Below, piece after piece: positions 21,192 through 28,199 of a stretch of 32,235 nucleotides of DNA. Numbering within the stretch: the first letter of the stretch is position 1; each line of letters opens with the position of its first letter. Below the pieces are notes generated by a model. It did no database searches. It was not told where the DNA came from and worked only from the letters and a program-made list of their open reading frames with translations. The stretch comes from Solirubrobacterales bacterium (GTDB lineage: Bacteria > Actinomycetota > Thermoleophilia > Solirubrobacterales > 70-9), in NCBI GenBank assembly GCA_025936755.1, contig JAICSS010000026.1, positions 1-32,235 on the forward strand. Reading direction: 5' to 3'. A program made the position numbers and the translations under genes.

Positions 21192-22021
21192 CAGCCCTCG
21201 CCTCCCGTCTCTTGCGGCCAGGCGTAGGCGCCCGGCTGGCGGTTGGCGAGCGAGGGCAGCTGCTCGCGGACGCGGTCCAGCACCGCGAAGTCGAGCTCGG
21301 CGGCGACGAAGCACTCCTCGTCGGGCGCGGTGGCAAGCACCACTCCCCAGGGATCGACGATCATCGAGCGGCCGAAGGAGCTGTAGTGGGGCGGCGCCTC
21401 GCCGACCTGGTTGGGGGCGATGACGAAGAGCTGGTTCTCGATCGCCCGCGCCCGCAGCAGCACTTCCCAGTGGTCGCGGCCGGTGGCGAGGGTAAAAGCG
21501 GAGGGGACGAGGATCAGCCGCGCGCCGCGCAGGGCGAGGATGCGGACGAGCTCGGGGAAGCGGAGGTCGTAACAGACGGTGAGGCCGGCGACCAGGTCGC
21601 CGGCCGGCGCCGCCACCACTTCGTTGCCGGCCCGCTCGTGGACGGACTCGCGGTAGGAGACGCCGCCGGCATCGACGTCGAACATGTGGATCTTGCGGTA
21701 GACGGCGAGGTCCTCGCCCTGCGGGTCGATCAGGACTGAGGTGTTGGAAGCCTTCTCCCCCTCGCCCCGCTCGGAGATGCTGCCGGCGAGCAGATAGATG
21801 CCGAGCTCGCGCGCCCACCCGCGGGCGCCGCTCAGGCTGGGGCCGTCGAGCGGCTCCGCCCCGGCGACCAGTTCGGCTCCATCGGCAAGCAGGTTCCACT
21901 TCTCCGGCAGGGCGACCAGTTCGGCGCCGTCAGCTGCCGCCGCCCGCACCAGCCGCTCGGCTGCGGCCAGGTTCCGCTCCTTGTCGCCATTCGAATTCAG
22001 CTGTACCGCCGCTACGAGCAC
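21191..22021 (-). CDS. Carbon-nitrogen hydrolase (nitrilase superfamily)
   Basis: 276 residues with the complete nitrilase-superfamily triad: Glu40 (LVALPEKW), Lys110 (AVYRKIHMFDVD) and nucleophile Cys150 (LTVCYDLRFPEL). The sequence matches the Nit/omega-amidase branch (YRKIHMFDVD, CYDLRFPELVRILALRGA, HWEVLLRARAIENQ), whose known members cleave short omega-amides or deaminated glutathione, rather than true nitriles. The start is GTG 22021 with GGAGGG upstream. It is the first gene of an operon with tetR, driven by a TATACT promoter overlapped at the start site by an operator. Substrate is unproven; metabolite repair or a small catabolic amide are both possible. Confidence 0.9.
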   Translation of the reverse strand: MLVAAVQLNSNGDKERNLAAAERLVRAAAADGAELVALPEKWNLLADGAELVAGAEPLDGPSLSGARGWARELGIYLLAGSISERGEGEKASNTSVLIDPQGEDLAVYRKIHMFDVDAGGVSYRESVHERAGNEVVAAPAGDLVAGLTVCYDLRFPELVRILALRGARLILVPSAFTLATGRDHWEVLLRARAIENQLFVIAPNQVGEAPPHYSSFGRSMIVDPWGVVLATAPDEECFVAAELDFAVLDRVREQLPSLANRQPGAYAWPQETGGEG

Positions 22022-22037
22022 CGCCAGGTCCCTCCGT

Positions 22038-22055
22038 TGATTGACCAGTCAATCA
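22038..22055. promoter_or_regulatory. 18-bp TetR-type operator before the nitrilase-tetR operon
   Basis: TGATTGACCAGTCAATCA has perfect 8-bp arms around CA. It begins about 9 nt downstream of the minus-strand -10 box and thus covers the first transcribed bases, a classic repressor position. The adjacent tetR gene makes autoregulation the simplest reading. Confidence 0.75.
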
Positions 22056-22063
22056 GGAGGAGA

Positions 22064-22092
22064 AGTATATGAGCGTCCTCTACGTGTGTCGG
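22064..22092 (-). promoter_or_regulatory. Promoter of the nitrilase-tetR operon
   Basis: Minus-strand CCGACA (22092-22087), 17 bp, TATACT (22069-22064). Transcription would start near 22057, giving a leader of about 36 nt that carries the operator and a GGAGGG ribosome-binding site. Confidence 0.55.
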
Positions 22093-22101
22093 CTGATCAG
22101 A

Positions 22102-22491
22102 TCAGAGCGTGGCGACCGCCTCGACCTCGATCATCATCTCGGGACGCGCAAGCGCAGTGACCTCCAGGGCGGTCGAGGCCGGCTGCGGGCCCTCGATGAA
22201 ACGGCTCTTGACCTGTATGTAGTCGCGGAGCCGACCGATGTCCGTCAGGAACACGGTCAACTTGACGACGTCGGCGAAGGTGGCGCCCGCTTCCTCCAGC
22301 ACCGCCTGCAGGTTCTGGAACACCTGCTCTGCCTGCGCCTCGAAATCCCCCTCGCCGACCAGTTGTCCCTCTGCGGAAACCGGCGCCTGGCCGGAGACGA
22401 AGACGAGCGTTTGCGAGCCCTCGACCTTCCAGCCCTGCGAGAAACCGGCGCGATCCTGCCATGACCATGGGTTCAGCTGCGTCTTCTCCAT
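22102..22491 (-). CDS. RidA-fold (YjgF/YER057c/UK114) protein lacking the catalytic arginine
   Basis: 129 residues of the RidA superfamily: a strand-rich N-terminus with VFVSGQAPVSAEGQLVGEGDFEAQAEQVFQNLQAVLEEAG and VVKLTVFLTDI are typical. In enamine/imine deaminating RidA the conserved arginine (Arg105 in E. coli) sits in P-A-R-S-x-V-E-V; here the segment is P-A-S-T-A-L-E-V, with Ser106 in its place, so this protein belongs to one of the non-RidA subgroups with unproven activity. The ATG at 22491 has GGAGG 8 nt upstream. It lies 44 nt after the SDR gene on the same strand and before the nitrilase promoter, so a link to SDR transcription is likely. Confidence 0.88.
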   Translation of the reverse strand: MEKTQLNPWSWQDRAGFSQGWKVEGSQTLVFVSGQAPVSAEGQLVGEGDFEAQAEQVFQNLQAVLEEAGATFADVVKLTVFLTDIGRLRDYIQVKSRFIEGPQPASTALEVTALARPEMMIEVEAVATL

Positions 22492-22535
22492 CTCTCGATC
22501 CTCCGGATTAGCCGTTTGCGTTTTGCCAGGATTAC

Positions 22536-23372
22536 CTAGAGACCCATCGTCCGGGCGACTATCCGGTCGAAGAGCGGCGTCGGGAGCAGCGGTTTGAGGC
22601 GTGCCTGCACCTTGGCGTCGAGGCCGACCAGGTAGCGCGTCTTCGGCCGGTCCGATTCCAGCGCGTGGGCGATCGCCTTCGCCACCTTCTCCGGCGGGAT
22701 CCCGCGCGCGGCGGTGTCCTCGATCACCTTGCGGAACTTCTCGATCGCGGCGCCGTAGAGGAGATCGGTCTTCGGCGCCTTGGCTTCGATCTCGGTCGCT
22801 TTGCGCTGGCCGCGCTCCCAGATCGGCGTGTCGATCGAGCCGGGCTCGACGATCGCGACCTCGATCCCCCAGGGACGCAGCTCCTGGCGGAAGACGTCGC
22901 CGATCGCCTCGGTCCCGAACTTGGAGGCGTGGTAGGGACCGCCGAAGGGGAAGGCGATGCGGCCGCCGATCGAGCTGAGGAAGACGATCCGGCCTTCGGC
23001 GCGGCGGATCTGCGGCAGCAGCGCCTGCGTCACCGCCACGTAGGCGACGAGGTTGACCTCGAGCTGGTGGCGGAAGTCCTCCAGCGGGATCGTCTCCAGC
23101 GGCCCGGGGATGGCGACGCCGGCGTTGTTGACAAGGCCGTGGAGGCCGTCCGGGCTCCCGCGCTCGACCTGCTCGGCCGCGGCGGCGATCTGCTCGGGCT
23201 CGGTGACGTCGAGGAAGACCGGCGTCAGCCGCTCCGACCCCTCCCCCCGCAGGCTCTCCGCGTCCTCGGGCCTGCGGACGCCCGCGAAGACCCGCCAGCC
23301 GGAGCCGTCGAGCCGCAAAGCGGTGGCCCGGCCGATCCCGGTCGAGGCTCCGGTGACGAGTACGGATCGCAT
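22536..23372 (-). CDS. Short-chain dehydrogenase/reductase
   Basis: 278-residue classical SDR. The nucleotide site GASTGIG is at 8-14, NNAG near 82-85, Asn107, Ser134, and YxxxK (Tyr147, Lys151) complete the catalytic tetrad. The post-catalytic VEPGSIDTPIW is typical. Arginines at 33-34 after the second strand (GVRRPED) suggest NADP(H). The C-terminal region ARLKPLLPTPLFDRIVARTMGL is similar to oxidoreductases acting on hydrophobic alcohols/ketones, but the substrate is unknown. The ATG at 23372 follows a TAGCCT box by 6 nt. The gene is divergent from the DUF559 gene with only 11 bp between start codons, so the promoters overlap the neighbouring 5' end. Confidence 0.92.
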   Translation of the reverse strand: MRSVLVTGASTGIGRATALRLDGSGWRVFAGVRRPEDAESLRGEGSERLTPVFLDVTEPEQIAAAAEQVERGSPDGLHGLVNNAGVAIPGPLETIPLEDFRHQLEVNLVAYVAVTQALLPQIRRAEGRIVFLSSIGGRIAFPFGGPYHASKFGTEAIGDVFRQELRPWGIEVAIVEPGSIDTPIWERGQRKATEIEAKAPKTDLLYGAAIEKFRKVIEDTAARGIPPEKVAKAIAHALESDRPKTRYLVGLDAKVQARLKPLLPTPLFDRIVARTMGL

Positions 23373-23378
23373 CCCCTG

Positions 23379-23384
23379 AGGCTA
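23379..23384 (-). promoter_or_regulatory. -10 box TAGCCT of the SDR gene
   Basis: Minus-strand TAGCCT ends 6 nt before the ATG at 23372. The same hexamer precedes metH. Its first base coincides with the A of the divergent DUF559 gene's ATG at 23384. Confidence 0.45.
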
Positions 23385-24418
23385 TGACGTTCCCGGAAAG
23401 CGCGGCCTGTCGGGCGCCGGCAGGGGGAGAGATCGGCGCTTCCGATTCTCGACACAACAGGGTGGGGCGGGAATCGGACACGCGAAGCAGGCGAGCCTGG
23501 GAGCTGGCGGCGAGGCAGCACGGCATCGTCACCCGCCGGCAGTTGCTGGCGCTGGGCTTCGGACGGAGGTCGATCGAACATCGGGTGGCACGGGGACGCC
23601 TCTTCCCGGTGAGCCTCGGCGTCTACGCGGTCGGCTGGCCAGGGCTCAACCGGAGGCGCCAGTGGATGGCGGCGGTCCTGGCGGGCGGGGACGGCGCGGC
23701 TCTGAGCCATCGCAGCGCGGCGGCGTTGTGGGGGATAGGCGAAGAGGGCGGGTGGATCGAGATCAGCGTTCGCCGGCGCTGCGAACTGCGGCGGCCCGGG
23801 ATCCGGTTCCGCGGCCGGCCGAGCTTGTCACCGGATGACATCGTGCTCCACGACGAGATCCCGGTTACCTCACCAGCGCAGACGCTGGTCGATCTCGCGA
23901 CCGAGCTCGGCCCCGTGCCGCTGGAGCGAGCGGTGAACGACGCCGACAAGCGCGACCTGATCGATCCGGAGGCCTTGCGAGCAGAGCTCATTCGCTTTCG
24001 CGGCAACCCTGGGATCCGCCTCCTGCGCCACCTGCTCGACAGGCTCTTCTTCCGACTCTCGGACTCGGACCTGGAGGTCTATTTCCGTCGCATCGTCAGG
24101 GCCGCGAAGCTCCCGATGCCACTCACCAAACAGAGGGTCAACGGGTTCGAAGTCGACTTCTTCTGGCCTGACCTCGGGCTCGTCGTGGAGACGGACGGCC
24201 TTCGCTACCACCGCACGCCCTCTGCGCAGCTTCGGGACGCCCGCCGCGACCGGGCGCACGTGATGGCGGGGATGACGCCGCTGCGCTTCACGCATTACGA
24301 GGTCCGCTACGAACCCGGCCGCGTCCGCGCAGCGCTCGTCAGGACGATCGCGATGCTGCAGAAGCGCACCCGATTTCGACCACAGCCCGCTGGGGCGGGA
24401 ATCCGATGCGATGCCTGA
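23384..24418 (+). CDS. AbiEi-type HTH plus DUF559 (Vsr-like) nuclease-fold protein
   Basis: Up to 344 residues. Residues about 34-110 (WELAARQHGIVTRRQLLALGFGRRSIEHRVARGRLFPV) match the N-terminal winged helix of type IV toxin-antitoxin AbiEi antitoxins. Residues about 225-325 match DUF559, related to Vsr endonucleases and the PD-(D/E)XK fold: FEVDFFWPDLGLVVETDGLRYH holds candidate acidic residues (Glu/Asp pairs). The two domains frequently co-occur in high-GC actinobacteria as orphan genes. No AbiEii toxin gene is adjacent, so an abortive-infection function is unproven. Start is uncertain: ATG 23384 adds a weakly conserved 33-residue head; GTG 23462 lies inside the repeat at 23442. Codon use is looser than that of neighbours, and near-identical 34-bp segments flank the conserved domains, both suggesting acquisition as a unit. 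Confidence 0.8.
   Translation: MTFPESAACRAPAGGEIGASDSRHNRVGRESDTRSRRAWELAARQHGIVTRRQLLALGFGRRSIEHRVARGRLFPVSLGVYAVGWPGLNRRRQWMAAVLAGGDGAALSHRSAAALWGIGEEGGWIEISVRRRCELRRPGIRFRGRPSLSPDDIVLHDEIPVTSPAQTLVDLATELGPVPLERAVNDADKRDLIDPEALRAELIRFRGNPGIRLLRHLLDRLFFRLSDSDLEVYFRRIVRAAKLPMPLTKQRVNGFEVDFFWPDLGLVVETDGLRYHRTPSAQLRDARRDRAHVMAGMTPLRFTHYEVRYEPGRVRAALVRTIAMLQKRTRFRPQPAGAGIRCDA
23442..23475 (+). repeat. Direct repeat copy 1 at the 5' end of the DUF559 gene
   Basis: Starts CCGATTCTCGACACA and ends TGGGGCGGGAATC. It matches the copy at 24369-24402 in 29 of 35 aligned columns, with one single-base gap on each side. This copy is also bounded by an 8-bp inverted repeat TCCGATTC / GAATCGGA. Confidence 0.6.
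24369..24402 (+). repeat. Direct repeat copy 2 at the 3' end of the DUF559 gene
   Basis: Starts CCGATTTCGACCACA and ends with the same 13 bases, TGGGGCGGGAATC, as copy 1. It overlaps the last codons of the DUF559 gene and includes a small potential hairpin, CCCGC-TGGG-GCGGG. Confidence 0.6.
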
Positions 24419-24435
24419 CCACAGCGGCAACGGCG

Positions 24436-24441
24436 TAACCT
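24436..24441 (+). promoter_or_regulatory. -10 box TAACCT of the cyclase gene
   Basis: TAACCT ends 10 nt before the GTG at 24452, implying a very short leader. The gap after the DUF559 gene is 33 nt. Confidence 0.45.
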
Positions 24442-24451
24442 TCGTGCCGTC

Positions 24452-27400
24452 GTGCACGAGACCAGCAAGGACGACGCCGAGCGCAAGCAGGTCACCGTCC
24501 TGTTCGCCGACGTCAGCGGCTCCATGGACCTCGCCGAGCAGGAGGACCCGGAGGAGTGGCGCAAGATCATGCAGCGCTTCTTCTCGATCCTCGCCGACAC
24601 CGTGACCCGCTTCGAGGGGACCGTCGACAAGTTCACCGGCGACGGGATCATGGCGATCTTCGGCGCCCCGGTCGCCCACGAGGACCACGCCCGCCGCGCC
24701 TGTTACGCCGCCCTGCAGATGCTCGACGACGTCGCCGAGTACGCGGCCGGGCTGCGCCGCGCCAAGGGGCTCAACTTCTCGACCCGGATCGGGATCAACT
24801 CCGGCGAGGTCGTCGCCGGCGCGATCGGCGAAGGCGGCGGCGCCTACACCGCGATCGGCCACACCGTCGGCCTGGCGCAGCGGATGGAGGCGCTGGCCGA
24901 GCCGGGCAAGGCCTACCTGACCGAGCACACCGCCAAGCTCGCCCGCGGCTACCTCGACCTGCGCGACCTCGGCGAGTTCGAGATCAAGGGCGCGAGCCAG
25001 CCGGTCCAGGTCTTCGAGCTCGCCGGGGTCGGCGAGGCGCGCTCGCGGCTGGACCTCGCCCGCGAGCGCGGCTTCTCCCGCTTCGTCGGGCGCGAGCGCG
25101 AGCTGGCGAAGCTGGAGGAGGCGCTGGGGCGGTCGCAGGCCGGCGAAGCCGCCGCGGTCGGTGTCGTCGCCGAGCCGGGGGTCGGCAAGAGCCGGCTCTA
25201 CCTGGAGTTCGTCGAGCGCTGCCGCAGCGAAGGGGTCGAGGTCTTCGAGGCCCAGGGCCAGGCCCACGGCACGGCGATCCCGTTCATGCCGATCCTGCAG
25301 ATGCTGCGCTCCTTCTTCGGCATCGCCGACAACGAGCCCGAGCAGCTGGCGCGGGAGAAGATCGCCGGCCGGGCGCTGCTGCTCGACCCCTCCTTCGCCG
25401 AGGACCTGCCGCTGATGTTCGACTTCCTCGGCGTACCCGACCCCGAGCGGCCGGTGCCGCAGATGAGCCCGGAGGCCCGCCAGCGCTCCCTCGCCGAAGT
25501 CCTCTGCCGCCTCGTCGGCAAGCCCTCGCGGCGGAAGACCCTGATGCTCGTCTTCGAGGACCTGCACTGGGTCGACGAGGGCAGCCAGGCGATGCTGAAC
25601 GGGCTGATCGAGGGGTTCGGCGGCACCAAGACGCTGGTCCTCTTCAACTACCGCCCCGAGTACTCGCCGCCCTGGGAGGAGGCGGACTGCTTCGAGGCGC
25701 TGGAGCTGGCGCCGCTGCGGCGCGAGGACACGCGCGAGCTGCTGCGCGACCTCGCCGGCGAGGACCCCTCGCTCGACGGGCTCGACGAGCCGATCCACGA
25801 GCGAACCGGCGGCAACCCGTTCTTCATCGAGGAGATCGTCCGCGAGCTGGCCGAGGCCGGCTACCTGGAGGGCGAGCGGGGCGCCTACCGCCTCGCCCGC
25901 CCGATCGAGGGCGCCGGCGTGCCGGTGACCGTGCAGGCGGTCCTGGCGGCCCGGATCGACCGCCTCGGCGCCGACGCCAAGCAGCTGCTCCAGGTCGCCT
26001 CGGTCCTCGGCAAGGAGGTGGGCGAGGAGGCGCTGGCGATGGCCGCCGGTCTCGACGCCGGGGCGATGGAGGGGGCGCTGCGGGCGCTGGTCGACGGCGG
26101 CTTCCTCTACGAAGCCCAGCTCTACCCGGAGCGGCTGCTCGCCTTCCGCCACCCGCTGACCCGCGAGGTCGCCTACGGCACCCAGCTCGCCGAGCAGCGG
26201 GCCGCCACCCACGCCGCGGCGGCGCGGGCGCTGATCGAGCTGGAGGCGCCCGAGCGCTACGACGAGCTCTCGGCACTGATCGCCGACCACCTGCGCCAGG
26301 GCGGCGAGACGCTCGAGGCCGCGCGCTGGTCGGCCCGCGCCGCCCACTGGGCCGGCCACAGCCGCCCGCACGACGCATTGGGGCTCTGGCACAACGTGAT
26401 GGAGCTGACCGACGAGATGGAGGAGAACGAGGAGGTCGCGGCGCTGGCGATCCACTCGCGGCTGCTGCAGCTGCAGTACGCCTGGCGAGTAGGGATGAGC
26501 CGGGAAGAAGAAGGGAGGCTGGCCATCGAAGCCGAGGAGATCGCACTGCGGCACGACGATCTCCATTCGCTGGTGCTGCTGCGGGTGGCAACCTCGGTCC
26601 GCCCTGGCCTCGACCATCACGCCGACGCGTGGCTCGCGGCGGTGCGAGAGACGGTCGAGCTCGCCGACCGTACCGGCGACCGTCACCTTCGCGCGGCGGT
26701 CCGCTCCGCCGGTGCCTACGCATACCTTTGCGCCGGGGACTTCGGAGGCTTCGAGGCCGCTCTGGACGAGCTGCTGGAGCTGGTCGGTGACGACGGCTCC
26801 ATCGGAGCGGGCATCATCCTCGGCAGCCCGATCGCCTGGGGCCTGATGGGGAAGGGCATGGTGCGACGTGAGCAGGGTCGCTACAAGGAGGCCGAAGAGC
26901 TCTTTGACCGCGCTCTGCAACTGACCCTCGAAGAGGACGACCCGGAGACCGCGAGCTGGGTGCGCAGCAACCAGGCGGGGCTACTAGCCATCCGCGGCGA
27001 CATCGAGGGCGGGCTGGCGGTGGCGCGGCGGAACTGCGAGCTGACCGACCGCCTCGGTGACGTCTTCTCGCGCAGCCTTGCCCTCACCAATCTGGGCTGG
27101 GTCCATCTCCTCGCCGAAGAAGGTGAGGCTGCCCTGAGGGCGATCGAGGAGGCCGAGCGTCTCTATCGCGAAGAGATGGGCAGCGGCGGAGAGATGGAGG
27201 GCTGGCGCGCGCAGATGCGGGCGCGGGCGCTGCTCGCGGTCGGTCGCAACGACGAGGCGTTGGAGGCGGCAGAATACTCCGTTCGAGTCTCGTGCGAGCG
27301 GGGCATGCTCTGGACCTACCCGGTAGCGCTGCTGAACCTGGCTCGCGCTCGCGCCGCCTGCGGCCTGGACGGAGTCGGCGAGGCACTGGCTGACGCGACC

Positions 27401-27481
27401 CGCATCGCCCGCCAGACCGAGGCCGTCAGCCTGCTCGCCGATATCCAGAAAGAGGAAGAGGAACTAGCGCCAATCTTGTAG
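24452..27481 (+). CDS. Class III cyclase domain, AAA/STAND-type ATPase and TPR signalling protein
   Basis: 1009 residues in three parts. (1) About 10-190: class III nucleotidyl cyclase domain with metal aspartates Asp20 (LFADVSGSM) and Asp64 (FTGDGIMAIFG), Lys60 as the adenine-selecting residue, and Arg144; the transition-state asparagine is replaced by Gly140 (TVGLAQR instead of TVNxAxR), so catalysis may be weak or absent. (2) About 205-500: predicted ATPase with Walker A EPGVGKSR (241-248) and Walker B LMLVFEDLHWVDE. (3) About 560-1009: helical repeats of TPR type, for example GKGMVRREQGRYKEAEELFDRAL. No membrane segment or DNA-binding domain is visible. Proteins of this layout are common in actinobacteria as signal integrators, with undefined ligands. 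Codon use becomes looser after about position 26480. The GTG start is supported by TAACCT. Confidence 0.9.
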   Translation: MHETSKDDAERKQVTVLFADVSGSMDLAEQEDPEEWRKIMQRFFSILADTVTRFEGTVDKFTGDGIMAIFGAPVAHEDHARRACYAALQMLDDVAEYAAGLRRAKGLNFSTRIGINSGEVVAGAIGEGGGAYTAIGHTVGLAQRMEALAEPGKAYLTEHTAKLARGYLDLRDLGEFEIKGASQPVQVFELAGVGEARSRLDLARERGFSRFVGRERELAKLEEALGRSQAGEAAAVGVVAEPGVGKSRLYLEFVERCRSEGVEVFEAQGQAHGTAIPFMPILQMLRSFFGIADNEPEQLAREKIAGRALLLDPSFAEDLPLMFDFLGVPDPERPVPQMSPEARQRSLAEVLCRLVGKPSRRKTLMLVFEDLHWVDEGSQAMLNGLIEGFGGTKTLVLFNYRPEYSPPWEEADCFEALELAPLRREDTRELLRDLAGEDPSLDGLDEPIHERTGGNPFFIEEIVRELAEAGYLEGERGAYRLARPIEGAGVPVTVQAVLAARIDRLGADAKQLLQVASVLGKEVGEEALAMAAGLDAGAMEGALRALVDGGFLYEAQLYPERLLAFRHPLTREVAYGTQLAEQRAATHAAAARALIELEAPERYDELSALIADHLRQGGETLEAARWSARAAHWAGHSRPHDALGLWHNVMELTDEMEENEEVAALAIHSRLLQLQYAWRVGMSREEEGRLAIEAEEIALRHDDLHSLVLLRVATSVRPGLDHHADAWLAAVRETVELADRTGDRHLRAAVRSAGAYAYLCAGDFGGFEAALDELLELVGDDGSIGAGIILGSPIAWGLMGKGMVRREQGRYKEAEELFDRALQLTLEEDDPETASWVRSNQAGLLAIRGDIEGGLAVARRNCELTDRLGDVFSRSLALTNLGWVHLLAEEGEAALRAIEEAERLYREEMGSGGEMEGWRAQMRARALLAVGRNDEALEAAEYSVRVSCERGMLWTYPVALLNLARARAACGLDGVGEALADATRIARQTEAVSLLADIQKEEEELAPIL

Positions 27482-27488
27482 CGGAGCG

Positions 27489-28199
27489 TTAGCGCCGGCG
27501 CTCGAGCTCGGCGACCATCAGCTTCGTGTGCAGGGCCGCGATCAGGTCCTTCAGCGGCTGGGCGCCGGCTTCGAGCATCTCGACCACGCGCTCCGGCGGC
27601 ACCTCGCCGGCGAGGCGTTCCATCACCACGTCGACCTCGAGCCGGACCAGCTCTTCCAGCGCGGTCTTGTAACGGAGGGTGTCGTAGACGGTGAAGCCGA
27701 TCTGCTCGTCGTAGCCGCCGGCGCGGAAGCGGCCGATCGCCTCGATGATCGTCACGTCGGAGGGCGAGTAGCCGCGGCTGTTCGGAGTCAGCACCTCGAG
27801 CTCGGCGAGACGGTCCAGCACCTCCTTGGGGAGGCCGTAGCGCCTGCTGACCTCGGCGGCGCTGGTGCGGGAGCGCTCGCCGGCGAGGGCGCGGTCGAGG
27901 ATCTGGTCGCCCAGCTCGAGCATCGCTTCGGCCCGGCCGGGGTTCTCGTCGAGGACGTTCTTGATCGCCTTCAGCGGCAGGTAGCGCTCCTCCTGCAGGC
28001 GCTTGATCAGCTTGATCCGGTCGACGAACTCGGGCGGGTAGTAGGCCATGTTGCGGCTGGTCTTGACCGGCTCCGGCAAGAGGCCCTCCCGCAGGTAGTG
28101 CTTGATCGTCGGCGCCGGCACCCCGGAGGCCTCGGCCAGCTCGCGCATCCGCAGGAGCCCGTCGTTCTGTTGGGTATCTGGGGTCCCGGTGGCGCTCAT
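27489..28199 (-). CDS. MerR-family regulator with a second HTH-like segment
   Basis: 236 residues. Residues 15-85 are a typical MerR winged helix: LLRMRELAEASGVPAPTIKHYLREGLL, then the wing and YYPPEFVDRIKLIKRLQEERYLPLKAIKNVL. Around 112-165 a second, degenerate copy follows: AAEVSRRYGLPKEVLDRLAELEVLTP, then GYSPSDVTIIEAIGRFRAGGY, ordered like the first. The C-terminal 70 residues form a helical domain (about 165-236) without cysteine, so metal sensing through thiols is unlikely. The ATG overlaps the racemase stop (ATGA), making it the last gene of the five-gene operon, and it converges with the cyclase gene 7 bp away. It most likely regulates its own operon, whose promoter lies outside the window. 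Confidence 0.88.
   Translation of the reverse strand: MSATGTPDTQQNDGLLRMRELAEASGVPAPTIKHYLREGLLPEPVKTSRNMAYYPPEFVDRIKLIKRLQEERYLPLKAIKNVLDENPGRAEAMLELGDQILDRALAGERSRTSAAEVSRRYGLPKEVLDRLAELEVLTPNSRGYSPSDVTIIEAIGRFRAGGYDEQIGFTVYDTLRYKTALEELVRLEVDVVMERLAGEVPPERVVEMLEAGAQPLKDLIAALHTKLMVAELERRR

Noticed and set aside
22069-22464. Plus-strand frame antisense to the RidA-fold gene with a perfect-looking GGAGGAG ribosome-binding site
   Set aside because: The SD-like bases are the reverse of the nitrilase promoter region, the translation is low-complexity and matches nothing, and it lies fully opposite a recognised gene.
27491-27502. Palindrome AGCGCCGGCGCT at the MerR 3' end as a bidirectional terminator
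   Set aside because: It lies within the last MerR codons, has no T-run on either side, and short GC palindromes are expected by chance at this base composition.
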